From Dysgonomonas sp. HDW5A (GTDB taxonomy: Bacteria; Bacteroidota; Bacteroidia; Bacteroidales; Dysgonomonadaceae), in the NCBI RefSeq assembly GCF_011299555.1, contig NZ_CP049857.1, positions 2,604,001-2,668,000 of the forward strand: a stretch of 64,000 nucleotides of DNA. The letters run 5' to 3'. This document shows, in pieces, positions 43,891 to 52,854 of this stretch (the first letter of the stretch is position 1; the number at the start of each line of letters is the position of its first letter). Both the position numbers and the translations under genes were made by a program. A model generated the notes under the pieces. The model saw only the letters and a list, made by a program, of their open reading frames with translations, ran no database searches and had not been told where the DNA came from.

Positions 43891-45168
43891 ATGAAAAACA
43901 ATTTATTGATCCTTTCTTTGCTTCTTTTTTTATTGTCTTCTTGTGAAGGAAATGAAGATAGTAAACAACCTGATTTTATTCAATTTGCTAAAAAAGAAAT
44001 CAGTTTGGGTTATAAAGAAAGTAAAGATACTATAGAAATACAGACAAATACTTCTTGGGAAATAGAGAGTATGCCCGAATGGCTGACTGTAAGTAAACAA
44101 AAGGGAACACAGGAAGACACAAATGTTATTCTTTATATTCAACCGAATAGAAACGAAACAGTTCGAGAATTTGATCTGATTTTTAAGATCAAAGATAAAA
44201 AGCAAGCATTACATATCTATCAGGAGGCTAAGCCTAAACCCGAATATACTTTGCCCCGATTGGGATTCACTTCTTTAATTCGTCTCGTAAGTGGAACTTA
44301 TTCCGAAACCGAACCTTTTGATCTGGAATTTGAATCGGATAAACTATTTATTAATTCATCCAATAAAGAACTGATATTTCTCGGGAGTCTTTTTGTCGGA
44401 AAACTGACTAATTACCCTAAATTGGATCGTGTGGAGACAGCAGGTTATGCATATAACCAGTTACCGATAATTATAGGAAATTTCATAAACTTTACCATAG
44501 AAGAAAATTATACACCCTCTTATGAAACTTATCAACAAATAGAAAAAGAAGGTGTAGATAATTTTAATTCTGATGCTAGTTTTCCTTTGAGAACTTCAGA
44601 TGGAACATATTATTATTCTCGCCGTCATTTGCATTGTATAGGTCTCTATGAACTTGGAATTTCGTTGGAGAAATTATTAAACGGAAAATCCTATAAAGAA
44701 GAGTCGATGAAGCATGAATATGGATTAATATATCCTGTGTCAAATATTCGATTTAGTGCAGATATGGATCGCCCAAACCCACCTTTGCTGACCGAAAAGC
44801 TGAATGAAGATAAATTTGTTCCCATGAATCCGAATTATATTTCTGAAATTAAGTATGGTAACAATACTTTGCTTTTGGTTGAGTCCGATTTTGAAAAGGG
44901 AATAGTAAATTCTATACAATCGAAACTGAGTAAAAGTGAGCAGTTAAATGCCGAGGAGGTGACAAAAGCAGAACAAATGGATGCTTATTATATTTATATG
45001 GTTTCTGTCGGTGAATTCAAAGTGATCAAAGGCAACCTGATAGAGGTTATCAATCAGTTGAAAGATCCAAAAGCTGTAAAGATTCCGATTGTTCCTGTTT
45101 CTTTCTCTTTTTCGGACTATTACAACAATGGAGTAGGAGCTGTAAAATACAAGATACATGTACAATAA
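43891..45168 (+). CDS. BACON lipoprotein with a cytolysin (CDC)-like core
   Basis: The 425-aa protein has a lipoprotein signal (LLFLLSSCEGNED, cysteine about 18) and a BACON beta-sandwich (about 28-112; DTIEIQTNTSWEIESMPEWLTVS). The rest follows the order of the cholesterol-dependent cytolysin core: IFLGSLFVGKLTNYPKL then LPIIIGNF, a helix, an IRFSADMDRPNPP strand, YISEIKYGNNTLLLVES (about 314-330) and a late VPVSFSFSDYYNN matching the PISYTTxFLxDN motif. The membrane-binding domain 4 with the undecapeptide is missing. I judge this from remembered CDC sequence, without alignment. It lies between pectinase genes and ends 9 bp from a convergent regulator. Confidence 0.65.
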   Translation: MKNNLLILSLLLFLLSSCEGNEDSKQPDFIQFAKKEISLGYKESKDTIEIQTNTSWEIESMPEWLTVSKQKGTQEDTNVILYIQPNRNETVREFDLIFKIKDKKQALHIYQEAKPKPEYTLPRLGFTSLIRLVSGTYSETEPFDLEFESDKLFINSSNKELIFLGSLFVGKLTNYPKLDRVETAGYAYNQLPIIIGNFINFTIEENYTPSYETYQQIEKEGVDNFNSDASFPLRTSDGTYYYSRRHLHCIGLYELGISLEKLLNGKSYKEESMKHEYGLIYPVSNIRFSADMDRPNPPLLTEKLNEDKFVPMNPNYISEIKYGNNTLLLVESDFEKGIVNSIQSKLSKSEQLNAEEVTKAEQMDAYYIYMVSVGEFKVIKGNLIEVINQLKDPKAVKIPIVPVSFSFSDYYNNGVGAVKYKIHVQ

Positions 45169-45177
45169 GCTTAGACC

Positions 45178-48100
45178 TCAATCCTCCACCGATTTGGGTT
45201 CTTCTTTTAGTTGACCGTATTTAGAAGGTGAACAGTTGTATTGAGCTTTAAAACATTTGCTGAAATAGAAAGGATCTTCGAATCCCACTTTATACGATAT
45301 TTCGGATACCGTAAATTCTCCCGTAAGAAGCATTTCGGCAGCTTTTTTCAGTCTCTTTATCTTTATCAGTTCATTCGGTGAAAATCCTGTAATGCCTTTC
45401 ACTTTTTTATAGAAAATAGTTCTGCGGAGTTTCGATAGTTCGGCAAACCGATCTACCGAAAATTCACTATTGGCTATATTTTGTTCTAAAATACGATCAA
45501 TCATTTCGAAAAACTCCTTGTCTTTATCCGTTGCTGTAATGAGATTGCCATCCAATACATATTCGTTTGAAAATCTTTTCTTTAACTGTTCCCGCTGCTC
45601 TATCAGTTTAAAGACTCTTGTAGTCAGGTATTTTATGCTGAACGGTTTCATAATATAGGCATCAGCACCGCTTTCGATACCTTCCAATTGATGTTCGATA
45701 GAAGAATGGGCAGTCAATAATATAATAGGAATATGACAAGTCTGAAACTCGTGCTTCAGTTGACGTGTCACCTCAAAGCCATCCATTTCGGGCATCATTA
45801 CGTCGCAGATAATCAGGTCGGGATTGGTTTCAATTGCTTTTTGGAGTCCTTGTTTTCCGTTTTCAGCCGAATCAACCATAAAATATCTGCTGAATTCATC
45901 AATCAGAAAGTCACGTATGTCATCATTATCATCAATAATCAACATTTTATAATTGGAAAGCGTAGACTCGCTTATTTCAGGTAAAACAGGACTTATCTGT
46001 TCGGTAACGGTTTGATTTCTGTTGATTTCCTCATTAATAATATCAGGTATAGAAAGAGTTATAAAGTTTTCGCCTTTGTACACCTCTTTTGAAGTCGAAA
46101 ATTCGACATTGAATATCGATCCTCCATTTGTATTGTTTTCGTACCAAATTTTACCCTTATGTGCCTCCACAAATTCTTTCACCAGAGATAAGCCGATGCC
46201 TGTTCCCGACGATGAAAAATTAATTTGCATAAACCTGCTGAATAAAAGATGCTGTTTATCTTTATCAATACCTATCCCATTGTCTTTGACCGAAATAGTA
46301 CAAGTTTCATTTTTTTGATTGACGGTAATTGAAATTTCTACAACACCGTCTTTTGCTGTAAACTTAAATGCGTTCGAAAGCAGGTTATATATTATTTTAT
46401 CGACTTTCCGGCGATCAATATACATCCTCAAAGATTCCGATTGAGTGTTGAGTGTATAAGTAATATTCTTGCGTTCGGCAATCTCCTGAAATCCCGAATA
46501 AATCTCCTGTATAAACTCTATCAAGTCTATCTCCTCCAAATCGAGAGTGAGAACATTATTTTGCAGTTTTCTAAACTCCAGCAATTGATCTATCAATCGG
46601 CTCAGAATATTAGAGTTCCGACCTAAAATAGCAAGCTGTTTTCTGATATTATCGGGGATATTAGTTTGGTCGTTCATATTTTCCATCGCTCCCTGAATGA
46701 GCGTTAAAGGAGTCCTGAATTCATGAGAAATATTGGTGAAGAAGCGTAACTTATGATTGGTCAGTTGCTTCTCTACCTGAACCGCATTGTTCAGTTTTCC
46801 GAATTTATAGATTAAACGGAAAGCAAAATACAACGCAACGATTAATAACAGGCTATAAAGAATATAGGCATAAGTAGATTTCCAGAAAGGAGGTGTAACC
46901 TCTACTTCTATCTGAGTAATTTTATCGCTCCACACACCATCGCTATTGGCACCCCGTACCTTAAATATATATTTTCCGGCAGGCAGATTTTTGTAAGTTG
47001 CACTATTGTCATGTTTGGGAGTACTCCATTTCTTATCGTAATTTTCGAGCATATATGAGTATAGGTTCTTTTCGGGTGAACGTAATGTAAGTGATGCAAA
47101 TTGTATGGTGAATGTATTTTGCTTGTAGCTTAAATTTATTTTATCAGAAAAAGAAATTGATTTCTTTAAGGGGGAATTAGAATTCCCTACTTCAGCTTTC
47201 TGATCGTACAAAAAGAAGTTGGTGAAAGTTACAGGAGGTGTATTCTTTTCGGCAACAAAACTCTTCGGATTGAAAATGAGTAAACCATCGAGGCTTCCCC
47301 AAAACATATTTCCATTCAGGCACTTAAGATTCGCATTTTCATTAAAATGATTGCCATACGTGTTTTCCGAAAAATGGAAATTGGTAAATGAATTGTACTT
47401 TTTATCAAACTTCGAAATACCGTTTTCGCTACTGATCCACAATTGATGATTCTCATCCTCAAGAATCCCCGAAACAATATCTCCCGACAAGCCATTGGTG
47501 GTAGTGAAAAATTCAAACATACCTTCCCCATTAATATCTCCCAGATACTTGTTAAGTCCCCCTCCGGCAGTGCCTATCCAGATTTGCCCGTCTTCGTCTT
47601 CATAAATCGTTTTCACATCGTTGCTGCTTAACGTATTTTCCTTTTGAAGATTCAGTTTGTAGGCGATGAAATCCAAAGGATTAGCAATAATATTTTCGGG
47701 TTTGAATTTAATGATTCCGTCACTCGTTCCCACCCATATAAGACCTTTGCTGTCCTGATAAATGGTGCGTATATAACGCCTGTTACCTTCCTGATTGAAT
47801 AACTGAATAAATGATGATGTGCTCTTATCTTCTTTCAACAGGTTGATACCTCCTCCAAACGAACCTACCCAAAGGCGGTTTTTATTATCTAACAATAGGC
47901 TGAATATCGAATTGTTACTGAGGCTGTTCGGATTACTCGGGTCATTCTTATAATGTGCTATTTGCTTAAAAGTTTTGGTGTCGAAAAGGTAAAGACCATT
48001 GCCTTTAGTACCTACCCACATACCTGCTTTTTTGTCTTCGGTTATGGTATACGGATTCAAATCCTCGTAAACATGTTTAATCGTTTTTATTTGATGGTCA

Positions 48101-49506
48101 TATACATACAAGCTTCCGTTTTTTGTGCCTACCCAGATATTGTTGTTCGAATCTTCGTAAATCGTTTTTACACTGTTATTCTTACCGATCGATATTTTGT
48201 TTTCGGGTCTTATATACTGTATATCGTAATTGGGCTTTATGGCTTTTATTATGCCTGCATATTCGCTGCCTAACCATAGGTTGCCGAATTTGTCTTCGGT
48301 AATCGACAGTAAATAATCGGAGCTTAAGCTGTTTTCACCCAACTTATATTTGTAATTCTGAAGGTATTCGCTTTTAGGATCATAAGAAAACAAACCGTTT
48401 CCATAGGTGGTAATCCAGATAATGTCCTTCGAATCTATAAAAACATTGTATCGCTCTTCATCTATAATATTTATGATATTCTGAGGAATCAGTTGCAATT
48501 TTTTCACCTCACTATTTTGGATATTATAATACCATATATAGCCTGTATGATTAAATATCCAGATGTTTTGTTCCTTATCAATAATAAGCTGAATATTTCC
48601 TTTTAGATCGCTATCTTTTGCCCATCCGGGAGTTGTATATTCGCTGTTTCGGGTATTAAAAAACTGAATACCTGATGATTTGGTAACCACAAGCAACTGA
48701 TCTATTTTGGTCTTAGCCATATCTGTAAGGATAGGCGAAGCTTGCATGCTTGTATTTGCTTCAAATACCTTTCTTTTTATATCATAAATCAATACACCTA
48801 CCTGCTCTGTCGAAAAATATATTTTACCATTCGATTCTACCGCTTTCGTCGTATGATATACCGTATTTTTATTGAAGAAGCTTTCGGCTTTATCTTCACT
48901 GATTTTATACAATCCCGATTCACCGCCATACCATATTGAGCCTTTAGAGTCTTCGAACAAAAATCGTCCGTTTCTTTTATTATCAGACGGAATATCGGTA
49001 AGAAAGCTTTTAGACGTAAAGCCTTGTTTGGTCTTTCGTATTCTTAAACAACCATTTGTATTTCCCCATAGCCATATATCGCCGTTATTGGCTTCATAAT
49101 AATAGGTGTAATACTGAGAGTTTTTCTCCTGAATATTCTGCTGATAATCAATAAACGATTCCGTGACGGGATCATAACAACAAAACACATTCTTGTAAGT
49201 TTTAATCCAGAGATACCCGTTTCTGTCCTCGAATAAGTTTTTAATCCGATGGTCTATCAATGATTTTGGATTTCCTATTTGCGGTTTGTAAGTCACAATC
49301 TGATATCCGTCGTATCGATTAAGTCCGTCTAAAGTTCCTGCCCAGATGAATCCTTTATTATCCTGTAATATATCCCTTACCGTATTTTGAGACAGTCCGT
49401 CTTTGGTAGTTATTTGAGAAAAATGAAGCTCGCTATTCTTCGCAGTTACCAAATGTGTAATAGCAAAAAAGAGCATGCTAATACATATGGTGATTATGTT
49501 ATTCAT
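45178..49506 (-). CDS. Hybrid two-component system (HTCS) regulator of the pectin locus
   Basis: The start is ATG 49506, giving 1442 aa with a signal peptide; the frame is open 82 codons further but without character. A periplasmic sensor of about 13 beta-propeller repeats (DxxGxIWxGT type, about 30-790) and a Y_Y_Y domain (about 800-868) lead to one membrane helix (about 876-898). Then follow HisKA (NISHEFRTPLTL, His about 928), HATPase, a receiver (Asp in ICDVMMPEMDG, about 1235) and a C-terminal AraC HTH (about 1340-1435). It senses an oligosaccharide and activates the divergent GH2-SusCD operon. One of the most certain calls in the window. Confidence 0.97.
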   Translation of the reverse strand: MNNIITICISMLFFAITHLVTAKNSELHFSQITTKDGLSQNTVRDILQDNKGFIWAGTLDGLNRYDGYQIVTYKPQIGNPKSLIDHRIKNLFEDRNGYLWIKTYKNVFCCYDPVTESFIDYQQNIQEKNSQYYTYYYEANNGDIWLWGNTNGCLRIRKTKQGFTSKSFLTDIPSDNKRNGRFLFEDSKGSIWYGGESGLYKISEDKAESFFNKNTVYHTTKAVESNGKIYFSTEQVGVLIYDIKRKVFEANTSMQASPILTDMAKTKIDQLLVVTKSSGIQFFNTRNSEYTTPGWAKDSDLKGNIQLIIDKEQNIWIFNHTGYIWYYNIQNSEVKKLQLIPQNIINIIDEERYNVFIDSKDIIWITTYGNGLFSYDPKSEYLQNYKYKLGENSLSSDYLLSITEDKFGNLWLGSEYAGIIKAIKPNYDIQYIRPENKISIGKNNSVKTIYEDSNNNIWVGTKNGSLYVYDHQIKTIKHVYEDLNPYTITEDKKAGMWVGTKGNGLYLFDTKTFKQIAHYKNDPSNPNSLSNNSIFSLLLDNKNRLWVGSFGGGINLLKEDKSTSSFIQLFNQEGNRRYIRTIYQDSKGLIWVGTSDGIIKFKPENIIANPLDFIAYKLNLQKENTLSSNDVKTIYEDEDGQIWIGTAGGGLNKYLGDINGEGMFEFFTTTNGLSGDIVSGILEDENHQLWISSENGISKFDKKYNSFTNFHFSENTYGNHFNENANLKCLNGNMFWGSLDGLLIFNPKSFVAEKNTPPVTFTNFFLYDQKAEVGNSNSPLKKSISFSDKINLSYKQNTFTIQFASLTLRSPEKNLYSYMLENYDKKWSTPKHDNSATYKNLPAGKYIFKVRGANSDGVWSDKITQIEVEVTPPFWKSTYAYILYSLLLIVALYFAFRLIYKFGKLNNAVQVEKQLTNHKLRFFTNISHEFRTPLTLIQGAMENMNDQTNIPDNIRKQLAILGRNSNILSRLIDQLLEFRKLQNNVLTLDLEEIDLIEFIQEIYSGFQEIAERKNITYTLNTQSESLRMYIDRRKVDKIIYNLLSNAFKFTAKDGVVEISITVNQKNETCTISVKDNGIGIDKDKQHLLFSRFMQINFSSSGTGIGLSLVKEFVEAHKGKIWYENNTNGGSIFNVEFSTSKEVYKGENFITLSIPDIINEEINRNQTVTEQISPVLPEISESTLSNYKMLIIDDNDDIRDFLIDEFSRYFMVDSAENGKQGLQKAIETNPDLIICDVMMPEMDGFEVTRQLKHEFQTCHIPIILLTAHSSIEHQLEGIESGADAYIMKPFSIKYLTTRVFKLIEQREQLKKRFSNEYVLDGNLITATDKDKEFFEMIDRILEQNIANSEFSVDRFAELSKLRRTIFYKKVKGITGFSPNELIKIKRLKKAAEMLLTGEFTVSEISYKVGFEDPFYFSKCFKAQYNCSPSKYGQLKEEPKSVED

Positions 49507-49535
49507 AGTAACAGGTATTTTAAAGGTTTCGTATT

Positions 49536-49636
49536 CAAATTTAAAAGAAAAACTGACATGTGAATTAATAGTGTCAAATAATATAGTTGAATGGACAAAT
49601 TTCCATGTTTTGTTTCGTTTTATGAAGATACTTTTG
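49536..49636. promoter_or_regulatory. Divergent promoter region, HTCS and pectin operon
   Basis: For the rightward operon TACTTTTG (49629-49636) is a perfect -7 with TTTG at 49609-49612, 16 nt away instead of 19. For the leftward HTCS gene TAAATTTG (49543-49536) is a perfect -7 without a visible -33. HTCS binding sites should lie between them. Confidence 0.5.
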
Positions 49637-49666
49637 ATGAACCTTAAATCTAAAAACACAATTACC

Positions 49667-52663
49667 ATGAAACAATATGTGAGAACTTTTCCCAAAATAT
49701 TGTCTGTGATACTCTTTATCCTCTCAGCAATCAGTAGTTCGGCGATGCCCACTCTGAAAGGAAATCAAAGGGTGAAATATAACTTTAATTCTCAGTGGCT
49801 TTTAAAAACAGGAGATGTTGAAGGCGGTCAAAAAGTCGATATTAACGATGCTTCATGGAGTAAAATCACATTGCCCAGAGCTTTTAATGAAGACGATGCT
49901 TTTAAACTGCCCATTGAAGATCATACAACCGGTATTGTGTGGTATCGAAAGCATTTTAAACTACCAGCAAAAGATAAAGGAAAGAAAATATTCCTAGAAT
50001 TTGAAGGTATTCGTTTTGCAGGAGAATTCTACTTAAATGGCAAGCAGATAAGTATACACGAAAATGGCGTGATGGCTTTCGGTTTTGACATTACTGACGA
50101 TGTTTTTTTCGGGAACAAAGAAAATGTTTTAGCTGTCCGCATTGATAATTCGTGGAAATATGCCGAGCGTGCCACAGGTACTACTTATCAGTGGAATAAT
50201 ATAAATTTCAATGCAAACTACGGAGGTATTCCCAAGAACGTCTTTCTACATGTGACAGATAAAGTATATCAGACTCTTCCTCTGTATAGTAATCTCAAAA
50301 CTACAGGAACATATATTTATGCACGAGAAATAAACATTAGCAAAAAAAACGCTCAGGTATTTGCAGAATCGGAAGTCAGGAATGAATATTCGGTAGATAA
50401 AGCAGTCAGCTTCGAAATGCAGATAGAAGACATGAACGGTCATGTGATAAAAAAGATTAAATCATCGTCCATTGACTTAAAAGCAGGAGAAACCAAAACT
50501 ATTGGAGTGAATAGTTTGGTTGATAATCTTGAATTTTGGAGTTGGGGATATGGCTATTTATACAATGTATATACAACTCTCTATGTAGACAATATTCCCG
50601 TAGATGTGGTGAAAACGAGAACAGGTTTTCGTAAAACCGCTTTCAGAAATGGAATGGTAGAGCTAAACGATCGTGTTTTGCAAATGAAAGGCTATGCCCA
50701 GCGTACCAGTAACGAATGGCCTGCCGTGGGTATGTCTGTACCTGCTTGGCTGAGCGATTTCAGCAATCGGTTGATTGTCGAAGGCAATGGTAATTTGGTT
50801 CGATGGATGCACGTAACCCCGTGGAAACAGGATGTAGAATCGTGTGACAGAGTGGGGCTTATACAAGCTATGCCTGCCGGAGATGCCGAAAAAGATGTTA
50901 CAGGCAGACAGTGGAAGCAACGTGTTGAGCTGATGCGAGATGCCATTATTTACAATCGCAACAATCCGAGTATTCTTTTCTATGAATCGGGCAATGAATC
51001 TATCAGCGAGGAACATATGGCAGGCATGAAGGCTGTAAGAGATCGTTACGATCCTTATGGAGGACGTGCCATCGGTTCACGTGAAATGTTGGACAGTAAG
51101 ATTGCAGAGTATGGAGGCGAAATGCTTTACATAAATAAAAGTGCCCATATACCCATGTGGGCAACAGAGTATTGCAGAGATGAGGCACTCCGTAAATATT
51201 GGGATGAATTTACTCCCCCTTATCACAAAAATGGCGATGGTCCTTTGCATAAAGGGCAGGACGCAAGTGCGTATAATCACAATCAGGATTCGTTTGCAAA
51301 AGAAACAGTTGCTCGTTGGTACGACTATTTCAGAGTACGTCCCGGAAGAGGGAAGCGTGTAAGTTCGGGAGGTACAAATATTATCTTTTCGGATTCCAAT
51401 ACCCATTATCGGGGTGCTGAAAATTACAGGCGAAGCGGCGAAGTCGATGCCATGCGTATTCCTAAGGATGCTTTCTATGCCCATCGGGTGATGTGGGATG
51501 GATGGGTAGATGTCGAAAACCATCGCACTCATATTGTCGGACATTGGAATTATACGCCTCAAACCGTAAAAGATGTGTTTGTAGTATCGTCGGGCGATCA
51601 GGTCGAATTATTTATTAACGGGCAATCGCAAGGGATGGGCGAACGGAGCTATCAGTTTTTATTTACATTTAAAAATATACAATGGCAGGCAGGCAAAATT
51701 GAAGCTATAAGTTATGACAATAATAAAACGATATTAAGCAGAAGCGAAATAAAAACGGCAGGAGATCCTGTCGCTTTGAAAATGAAAGTAATGCACGCCC
51801 CCGATGGATTTAAAGCAGATGGTGCAGACTTGGCACTGATTGAAGTCGAAACAATTGATAAAGACGGAAACCGTTGTCCCACCTCCGAAGTATTGGCTTC
51901 TTTCTCACTTTCGGGAGCTGCCGAATGGCGTGGAGGCATTGCACAAGGCAAAGATAATTATATATTATCTAAAGAATTACCTCTCGAAGCAGGAGTCAAT
52001 CGTGTATTAGTAAGATCAACTAACACTTCGGGAAAAATTACATTGACAGCATCGGCGAAAGGCTTGAAACCGGCTACCGTTTCTTTCGAATCTATTCCCT
52101 TTAAACAAAAAGACGGACTTGCAGAATATATCAGTGGCGAATATCAACCCTCTAATTTAGAGAGAGGTAAAACTCCTGTAGGAGCGTCTTTTAAACCTTC
52201 CAGACAAAGTATCGATATTGTTGCAGCAACCGCAGGCAGCAACGAAGATAAAGCAAAGCTCAGCTACGATGATAACGAACTCTCGGAATGGACTAACGAT
52301 GGAAATATCCGTACAGGATGGATAAAATACGAATTGGAACGGGATGCAACCATATCTGAAATAGAACTCAAACTCACAGGATGGAGAATGCGCAGTTATC
52401 CGATCATTATTACCGTTGATGATGTTGAAGTTTACAGAGGCGACACCGAAAAGAGCCTGGGTTACATTTCTATTCCCATAAAACCGACAAGAGGACGCTT
52501 TGTTAAGATTCAGCTAATGGGGCAAAGCAGCGATGAGGACGCTTTTGGCGGTATTGTGGAAGTTACGGGAACAAAAGAGCTCGATTTGTATAAAGATCCT
52601 AAAGCCTTAGATGCTAAAGGACAGCTCCGTATTGTAGAGGCTGAGATTTATGAAGCCCTATAA
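49667..52663 (+). CDS. Glycoside hydrolase family 2 enzyme with C-terminal discoidin-like domain
   Basis: The start at ATG 49667 gives 998 aa with a signal peptide (LSVILFILSAISSSA). Domains: sugar-binding (about 40-230), Ig-like, TIM barrel with acid/base in ESGNESISEEH (about 443) and a likely nucleophile in MWATEYCRD (about 499), a DUF4982-type beta part (about 640-830), and a discoidin/F5_8-like end (ELSEWTNDGNIRTGWIKYELE, about 875-985). Beta-galactosidase-type activity on rhamnogalacturonan side chains is the best guess. First gene of the HTCS-controlled operon. Confidence 0.88.
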   Translation: MKQYVRTFPKILSVILFILSAISSSAMPTLKGNQRVKYNFNSQWLLKTGDVEGGQKVDINDASWSKITLPRAFNEDDAFKLPIEDHTTGIVWYRKHFKLPAKDKGKKIFLEFEGIRFAGEFYLNGKQISIHENGVMAFGFDITDDVFFGNKENVLAVRIDNSWKYAERATGTTYQWNNINFNANYGGIPKNVFLHVTDKVYQTLPLYSNLKTTGTYIYAREINISKKNAQVFAESEVRNEYSVDKAVSFEMQIEDMNGHVIKKIKSSSIDLKAGETKTIGVNSLVDNLEFWSWGYGYLYNVYTTLYVDNIPVDVVKTRTGFRKTAFRNGMVELNDRVLQMKGYAQRTSNEWPAVGMSVPAWLSDFSNRLIVEGNGNLVRWMHVTPWKQDVESCDRVGLIQAMPAGDAEKDVTGRQWKQRVELMRDAIIYNRNNPSILFYESGNESISEEHMAGMKAVRDRYDPYGGRAIGSREMLDSKIAEYGGEMLYINKSAHIPMWATEYCRDEALRKYWDEFTPPYHKNGDGPLHKGQDASAYNHNQDSFAKETVARWYDYFRVRPGRGKRVSSGGTNIIFSDSNTHYRGAENYRRSGEVDAMRIPKDAFYAHRVMWDGWVDVENHRTHIVGHWNYTPQTVKDVFVVSSGDQVELFINGQSQGMGERSYQFLFTFKNIQWQAGKIEAISYDNNKTILSRSEIKTAGDPVALKMKVMHAPDGFKADGADLALIEVETIDKDGNRCPTSEVLASFSLSGAAEWRGGIAQGKDNYILSKELPLEAGVNRVLVRSTNTSGKITLTASAKGLKPATVSFESIPFKQKDGLAEYISGEYQPSNLERGKTPVGASFKPSRQSIDIVAATAGSNEDKAKLSYDDNELSEWTNDGNIRTGWIKYELERDATISEIELKLTGWRMRSYPIIITVDDVEVYRGDTEKSLGYISIPIKPTRGRFVKIQLMGQSSDEDAFGGIVEVTGTKELDLYKDPKALDAKGQLRIVEAEIYEAL

Positions 52664-52707
52664 ATGATCCTAAAGTCTTATTTTCTATGCTTCTGTACAA
52701 AAATACA

Positions 52708-52738
52708 TTTGTGCCGATAGTCTTGTAGCCTACTTTCG
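52708..52738 (+). promoter_or_regulatory. Promoter of the susC operon
   Basis: TTTG at 52708-52711, exactly 19 nt, then TACTTTCG at 52731-52738 (7 of 8 to TAnnTTTG). It would start transcription near 52742 and leave a leader of about 110 nt before the SusC ATG at 52855. Confidence 0.65.
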
Positions 52739-52854
52739 TCGATGATTTAATAAATATAAACACAAGAGCCATGAAAAATTAAACAAACCTTAATTCCCGA
52801 TCACAGAATCGGAAGAGAAAAACCTGATCTAAGAATTACTTAAATTAAAAATCC

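Noticed and set aside
49475-49666. N-terminal extension of the divergent GH2 gene
   Set aside because: Its 64 residues run through the promoter region and bury the signal peptide that starts at 49667.
49507-49752. N-terminal extension of the HTCS regulator
   Set aside because: The signal peptide begins at 49506; the extension lies in the divergent promoter region.
52770-52781. Mini-frame ATGAAAAATTAA (Met-Lys-Asn) in the susC leader
   Set aside because: Three codons in AT-rich DNA are expected by chance; no pause or attenuator structure was seen beside it.
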